This document shows, in pieces, positions 59,456 through 64,000 of a DNA stretch of 64,000 nt. The stretch comes from Sphagnum magellanicum (lineage: Eukaryota; Streptophyta; Sphagnopsida; Sphagnales; Sphagnaceae). The stretch spans positions 4,838,501 to 4,902,500 of the forward strand of contig CM038925.1 in the NCBI GenBank assembly GCA_021904315.1, in the 5' to 3' direction. The translations under genes and the position numbers were made by a program. The notes under the pieces were generated by a model. It was given only the letters and a program-made list of their open reading frames with translations, was not told the origin of the DNA and ran no database searches. Each line of letters opens with the position of its first letter. Position 1 is the stretch's first letter.

Positions 59456-60094
59456 ATGTTCTTCCGCTCTCCTCTTCTCTCCCTACCCAAATACCAAATA
59501 CCATGCACACACCACCCTCCTTTCCTTCAAACAAGAAGCAAACACTATGCACCAGTATTGCATGTACCATCTTGCTCAGAACCAGTAGCTCCAAGATTGC
59601 ATGTTGCCAATGCAACCACCCCCTCTTCCAGCTGCAAGCTCAATCATGGGCATTCACCACAAAGACCACACAGCAACAACAATCTTGCCAACTACCTAGC
59701 TGTGCATTGCAGCAACTTCAGCCAGACACAAAAAGTATCCAGTCTACTAAAACAAAAAAACTTTTACACAAAGCCTTGGGAGCTGCTCATTTCAGCTCAT
59801 GCAAATTATTGTGTTGTGGATGCAACAGGCCTAACAGTTGCAATACTAGGCTTTGGGAACATGACAGCTTTCATTCAAATTCAATGTAGTTTCTTTTGTC
59901 TGCAGTTGCAGACTAATGGGCATTTTTTGGTTGTTGTCTCTTTGATTCAAAGTCTTGCTCCTGGTTCAAGGTTGACATCATCATCTTTGAATGGGTTTTG
60001 GTTGGATTTGGTTTTCTACAAACCCAAGAAGAGTATTGTGGACCCCTACTTAGATTTTCTTTTCTCCTGTTCTGTCCTGAATGAAGAAGAGTAG
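59456..60094 (+). CDS. Unrecognised ORF, 212 codons
   Basis: The longest uninterrupted frame not explained by a known family or a repeat. It starts MFFRSPLLSLPKYQ and ends LNEEE. The first ~85 residues are rich in Pro, His, Ser and Asn; later parts contain hydrophobic stretches (about residues 130-165). I see no domain, signal peptide or homologous neighbour. In ~40% GC DNA a frame of this length can arise by chance, and another frame overlaps it for 128 codons, so it may not be a gene. Confidence 0.25.
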   Translation: MFFRSPLLSLPKYQIPCTHHPPFLQTRSKHYAPVLHVPSCSEPVAPRLHVANATTPSSSCKLNHGHSPQRPHSNNNLANYLAVHCSNFSQTQKVSSLLKQKNFYTKPWELLISAHANYCVVDATGLTVAILGFGNMTAFIQIQCSFFCLQLQTNGHFLVVVSLIQSLAPGSRLTSSSLNGFWLDLVFYKPKKSIVDPYLDFLFSCSVLNEEE

Positions 60095-60191
60095 TACCTA
60101 GTATCCTGCAGAGATTCCAAAAATCCTGGTCTTCTTACTTCACAAGATGCACCCAATTGGAGACCGGGCCTTATATAATAGAGGCCTTTTA

Positions 60192-60790
60192 GAGCATCTC
60201 CACCCACACCCGCTATTTGCGCCTCTTACCAACTTTTACCACATTCCGCATTAAAGTTCTAATTATTTTCCCATCCCCAAATACAAAGATGAAAAATTGG
60301 AGAGTATAAAGTCGGAGATCATATTTTAAAGTCACTGCATACGCCAATCATTATAGCTGGCCAATGAAAAGCAATCATGTTCTTTTTCATGATCCTTTTG
60401 GAAATCGTTGGATTATGTGCATATTCACAGGTTCATATCCAATTGTAGGGAGCATCTCAGTAACATGGCAGCATAGCCAATGAACCTCAATCATATCACT
60501 TACCCCGCGACATTTTCGTACCTCCCTATTTCCTTTCTGCACATTCTTGGTAGCTGGTTGGATGAACCTCATAACTCACACACTTCTGTGCCCTATCACC
60601 CAAAAGCTTGGCCCTCCCATAGATTCAGTTATATCCGATAACCAGCTTGAGTGTGCTGGTTACCATGAATCAGTACCCTGTGCTTGACTATGCACAGTAG
60701 CCTGCGTGCTCTTGTCAGTGACCTAGTCCAAACTCAATCTCACATTACATACAAAAGCAGGCCATTTTCCTACGGCCAGTGGAGATGCCC
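60192..60790. mobile_element. MITE-like element with GAGCATCTCCAC ends
   Basis: The left end AGAGCATCTCCAC and the right end GTGGAGATGCCC are imperfect inverted repeats of 10-12 bases enclosing ~600 bp without a gene. This GCATCTCCA-type terminus is common among plant hAT/Harbinger MITEs. No convincing target duplication was found. Confidence 0.4.
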
Positions 60791-61117
60791 TTCAATTCGG
60801 GGTCAAATTCTTTCTATCTCATGGCAAAGGATTCAGTATAAGAATTCAGTTGTGCTTCAAACTGAAAGGCAAGAATAGAATCAATCCTTCAATCTGAAAG
60901 TCCACTTCAAAAAAGAATTCCCCTCATCAAATTCTCAAGCATGCAAGAAAATTTTGTTTGTGATTTTTTTCTTGTTGAGGAGTGAAATTAACTTGAATTG
61001 CAAATTCCTAGTCTAGGCTAAGATGTTGTCATTTTGTAAGTTCATTGATTTGTCCAAATGGAGAAAAGTGGTAATCACACCAATCTGACAAAGTCTAGAG
61101 CCAGGGACCAATGACTA

Positions 61118-61149
<32 letters not shown>

Positions 61150-61873
61150 CCTTGTTGGTCCAATTTTCTCTTTTGAAGAGGTCTGGAAACCAGCCTGCCA
61201 TTTACAGGCTTTTTAGATGCCCTGGGACTAAACTCCAAAGATTGAGGTACTAAGAAGACCAGGTCTCTCCATTAAGTGTGTCTCTCATCTGTTTGCTTTA
61301 TATGTCTCAGGAGCATGAAAGCTGAAAGGTCTCCAGGTTGGTGGTGGTATCCAAAATTTGCTATGGCAGCTTGGAGAAAATGCTTGGTGATGGACCATTG
61401 TGTGTTCACAAGGCTTTTTTTGGGTTTTTGATTGATGCTTCCAAATTTTACATTTTGTGCATTCTTAATTTACTAGCAATACCATTGAGCACAAACTCCT
61501 ATCATTTTTCACCTATTGCAAAACTCACTTCTTTTATGGACCTCTAACGGGTAATTTGTTTTATCATAGTGTATTCTCCATTCGGGTTCATGTCACCCCG
61601 CACACACCATTGCACACCATCTATTGGAAATCCATTATGACTCAGTTGTGCATGAACCACAATTGAGTTACACCATTTTGCAACTTTTCATCCGTTATGT
61701 AGCCTTTTTATCCCAAATATGCATCCATTATACAACCTTAGTAAGGAACCCCCATTATGAGTCCCATTGTGCATGAACCATAATTGAGTAAACCAAGGTT
61801 CCACGAACCTTGATAACCTATCCTAGCAAAACTACTCCCTCATGACACTACCTACATAAACTACCTATGTAAA
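60791..61873. other. Intergenic DNA, no gene seen
   Basis: Contains a CT microsatellite (about 61,120-61,150) and a loosely repeated ATTATGA.TC...TTGTGCATGAACCA.AATTGAGT phrase (about 61,633-61,675 and 61,752-61,795). No gene recognised. Confidence 0.5.
61120..61150 (+). repeat. CT microsatellite
   Basis: About 14 TC dinucleotides in an uninterrupted run. Confidence 0.85.
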
Positions 61874-62089
61874 GGTGCATTCACACTAGGTGTTAGGGAC
61901 TCTTAGTGTTGAGTCCCCTAACACCGTGCTAGTCATTTAGGACTTACACCTACTTAACCATGAACATTTTATGTTAAGTTAGCATTCACTTAACATTAAG
62001 GTATTGCTGCTCGTTTAACATTGTGTGCCACCTAGGCTTCCACCTAGATTTTCATTTAACATTGACTTAACATCAAGTGTGAATGCACC
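61874..62089. mobile_element. 216-bp MITE
   Basis: Terminal inverted repeats of ~22 bases: left GGTGCATTCACACTAGGTGT, right (reverse complement) GGTGCATTCACACTTGATGT. Inner halves continue the symmetry with TTAACAT/ATGTTAA words. Flanks read GTAAA on the left and GTAAG on the right, a possible near-perfect 5-bp target duplication. It carries no coding capacity. The superfamily is uncertain. Confidence 0.8.
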
Positions 62090-63899
62090 GTAAGTAAGTT
62101 TCATAGGCAAGTAGGGAATATAACTATGTATGTAGTAGGTAAGGCATTGAGGGGGCTACAAGGTAGGTAGATGCATGCATGTGGTTCAACAATGGTATGA
62201 AAGTGAGTGTAAAAGTTTTAAAAATCTAGAAGATGATCACCCCAAAAGCTAGACACACATTTTTTGTGGCATCCACATTTAGTCAAAAGACCTCAAGGCT
62301 TTTGTGCTTTTGGGTTACACAATTTGTATTCTTTTCCATTGAAAAAGAGTTTAGATCCATACCATCCTTCTTCGTCGTACATGGAACAAGTCTTTTTTTT
62401 TTTCCCCCCCTCCCCAAAATATATCAAAAACTTGGAAAATTTTCCCCTCCCAAAAAATTCTTTGCTTCTAGGTTACCAATGTAACTGAGGTTTTTATGGG
62501 GTTGGGGGCCACATTATCCAATTTCTAGGTTTAGACTCTAGACTCTAGACTCTAGACACTCATAGGAAGTGCATGCAATGTACCTTCTCTGGTGTGTCCA
62601 CATGCAAAGATGACAACATATTCGGGTCATGTACTTGGTAACATGGTAACATGGTGGTAGTGTGAACCATGGCTTTTATACCTTGGGTGAACCCGCACCA
62701 ACATTGGTACCATGGTAAACATCCCAAAACCCATTTAAATTACTTCTCAATATTATAAATATCCCATGCTTAGACAAAAATTAGGGTCTCCAAGTTCAAA
62801 TCTAGCATTTTTGGCCTTAATTTGGCCACCCCAAGGGCTCATTAAAAAAGGTGAAGGTACCAAGGGGGGGCGCTGCTGGTTCACCCTGGCCATGAACAAT
62901 TTAGGTAGTAGTCCTACAATTCTTTCTTGGGACCCTTCGTGACCAACATTCAAGATTCAAGGGCACCTGATTACCCCACTAGGTACCTGGGCAGCTTTGA
63001 CATTAATTGTATTTAATTTTTAAAAAAAATTGAAAATTTCACCAAAAAAATTCTTCAAATAAAAAAAAATTGCCAAGGAAAATATTGGATCTTCAGGAAT
63101 ATTCCCTGTGTTGAAATGAAAATTTCAAAATAAATAAATTATTTGACAGCCATGTGTGAGGTAAAGTTTTGCAGTTCCATCGATTTCAATGTAAAATATG
63201 CAATTTTCATTGTGGTGCATATGGCATTAATATTATAGTTTGACATTAGTTTGGCACCAAGTTTTCAAAGGCTGTGTCAAGTGAACAAAAGTTTTAGCAT
63301 GCAACCCCCAGAAAACATTCAAGATTAGTTCCAAGCTCAACAAAAAATGGACAACACTTGGGTCATTTTTTGAATCTCCCAAGAAAACAGCACAAAAATG
63401 TTTCAAAGAAATTTCCAAATTCCAAGGCATTCTCAAATTCAAAGATCCTTTGCCTTTAACTTTCGAGCCATGAACAGAGATGCAAAAATTTTAAAATCCA
63501 ACATTACAATTTTTTTAGCTATGTTAGCCTTGTCTCATTTTGTTAACCTCTTCAATTATGCATTCGAAAGCCTTGTGAAAAGTTATCATAAAATTGGCAC
63601 CTAACCACAAAGGTGCATTTGACTCCAATGAGATGGGTTTCCCACCCACCCAACTTGGAAAGAATCAAAGATTAGTCCAAGTTCAACAAAATGCACAATA
63701 CTTCCTCCTTTTTTCCCATTAATCTCCCAAGAATCAATAAAAATTTATGCAAACGCATGTGACTCTTGAGAAGGCTTCCAATTCCTAAGGTCTTCTTTCC
63801 CAACCTCAAAAGATTGATGCCCTCAAATACTTCCAATTCACAAGAGGAAATGAATATAAAAGAATCTAATGTTTGAAGTTTGAGCCAACTATAGTAAAA
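62090..63899. other. Intergenic DNA with small repeats, no gene seen
   Basis: Includes a TAGACTC tandem run (about 62,532-62,559), a T/C-rich stretch near 62,395, and a diverged duplication: AAGATTAGTTCCAAGCTCAAC at 63,322 and AAGATTAGTCCAAGTTCAAC at 63,670, each followed by ATCTCCCAAGAA within ~60 bases. No gene recognised. Confidence 0.5.
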
Positions 63900-64000
63900 A
63901 AACAAGGGGGGTGTGTCACACTGTGGCCTTGCCATTTATGTACATGAAAACGTAATCTTAAGGCAAAAGAAGACTTATGAAAGCTCAAATATTTCACCAT
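63900..64000 (+). repeat. Dispersed repeat, copy 2, cut by window end
   Basis: Matches 20,691-20,802 in the same orientation, beginning at AACAAGGGG.GTGTGTCACAC and running to the last base of the window. It probably is the start of an LTR that continues outside. Confidence 0.65.

Noticed and set aside
1-64000. CRISPR array, operons or other prokaryotic systems
   Set aside because: The window is plant nuclear DNA with spliced genes; its tandem repeats lack the regular repeat-spacer pattern.

Overview
This is a nuclear window from a land plant. The genes have GT-AG introns of roughly 70 bp to 1.5 kb, and they encode plant-type proteins: an A20/AN1 stress-associated protein, a germin-like cupin, a plant-type GH123/DUF4091 protein and a GIP1/MZT1 microtubule-nucleation protein. 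Spaces between genes are AT-rich and full of LTRs, Helitrons, MITE-like elements and simple repeats. The species cannot be named from the sequence. The compact introns and intronless germin-like gene would suit a seed-free plant (bryophyte, lycophyte or fern), but that is inference.

Layout. 1-13.4 kb is repeat-dominated: degenerate short tandem repeats, three copies of a ~0.9 kb LTR family (TGTGACGCACC...TTGCGACA), a decayed minus-strand transposon-type gene with zinc-finger motifs, and A-rich tandem repeats. A second LTR-like family (TGTGACCGG...GGTGAY) has one copy at 13.4-14.3 kb with a 5-bp target duplication. From 17.6 to 29.2 kb lie two intact plus-strand genes: an A20/AN1 SAP gene (single coding exon) and a complete 14-exon PP2A B55 regulatory subunit gene (533 aa), preceded by a GGGCAG minisatellite.

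31.8-33.6 kb holds a minus-strand SUVR5-like zinc-finger gene fragment with an in-frame stop and an apparent frameshift. It is followed by an interstitial telomere-type repeat that touches one arm of a ~560 bp inverted repeat. The other arm is at 43.1-43.6 kb. The 9.8 kb between the outer ends contains an intact germin-like gene and two Helitrons recognised by both termini (35,870-36,842 minus; 40,836-42,870 plus), each filled with its own minisatellites.

44.5-46.5 kb is an LTR of the first family interrupted by an LTR of the second. 48.5-53.4 kb is a complete 15-exon minus-strand gene for a GH123-like (DUF4091) protein of 670 aa. A MZT1/GIP1 gene lies divergently at 54.4-55.9 kb. The remainder to 64 kb is mostly non-coding, with one unexplained 212-codon ORF, a 216 bp MITE with clear TIRs and several small repeats.

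The genes do not form a pathway. SAP, B55, germin-like, GH123-like and MZT1 are independent housekeeping or stress genes. All exon boundaries were worked out by hand from splice signals, reading phase and remembered family similarity, not by alignment.
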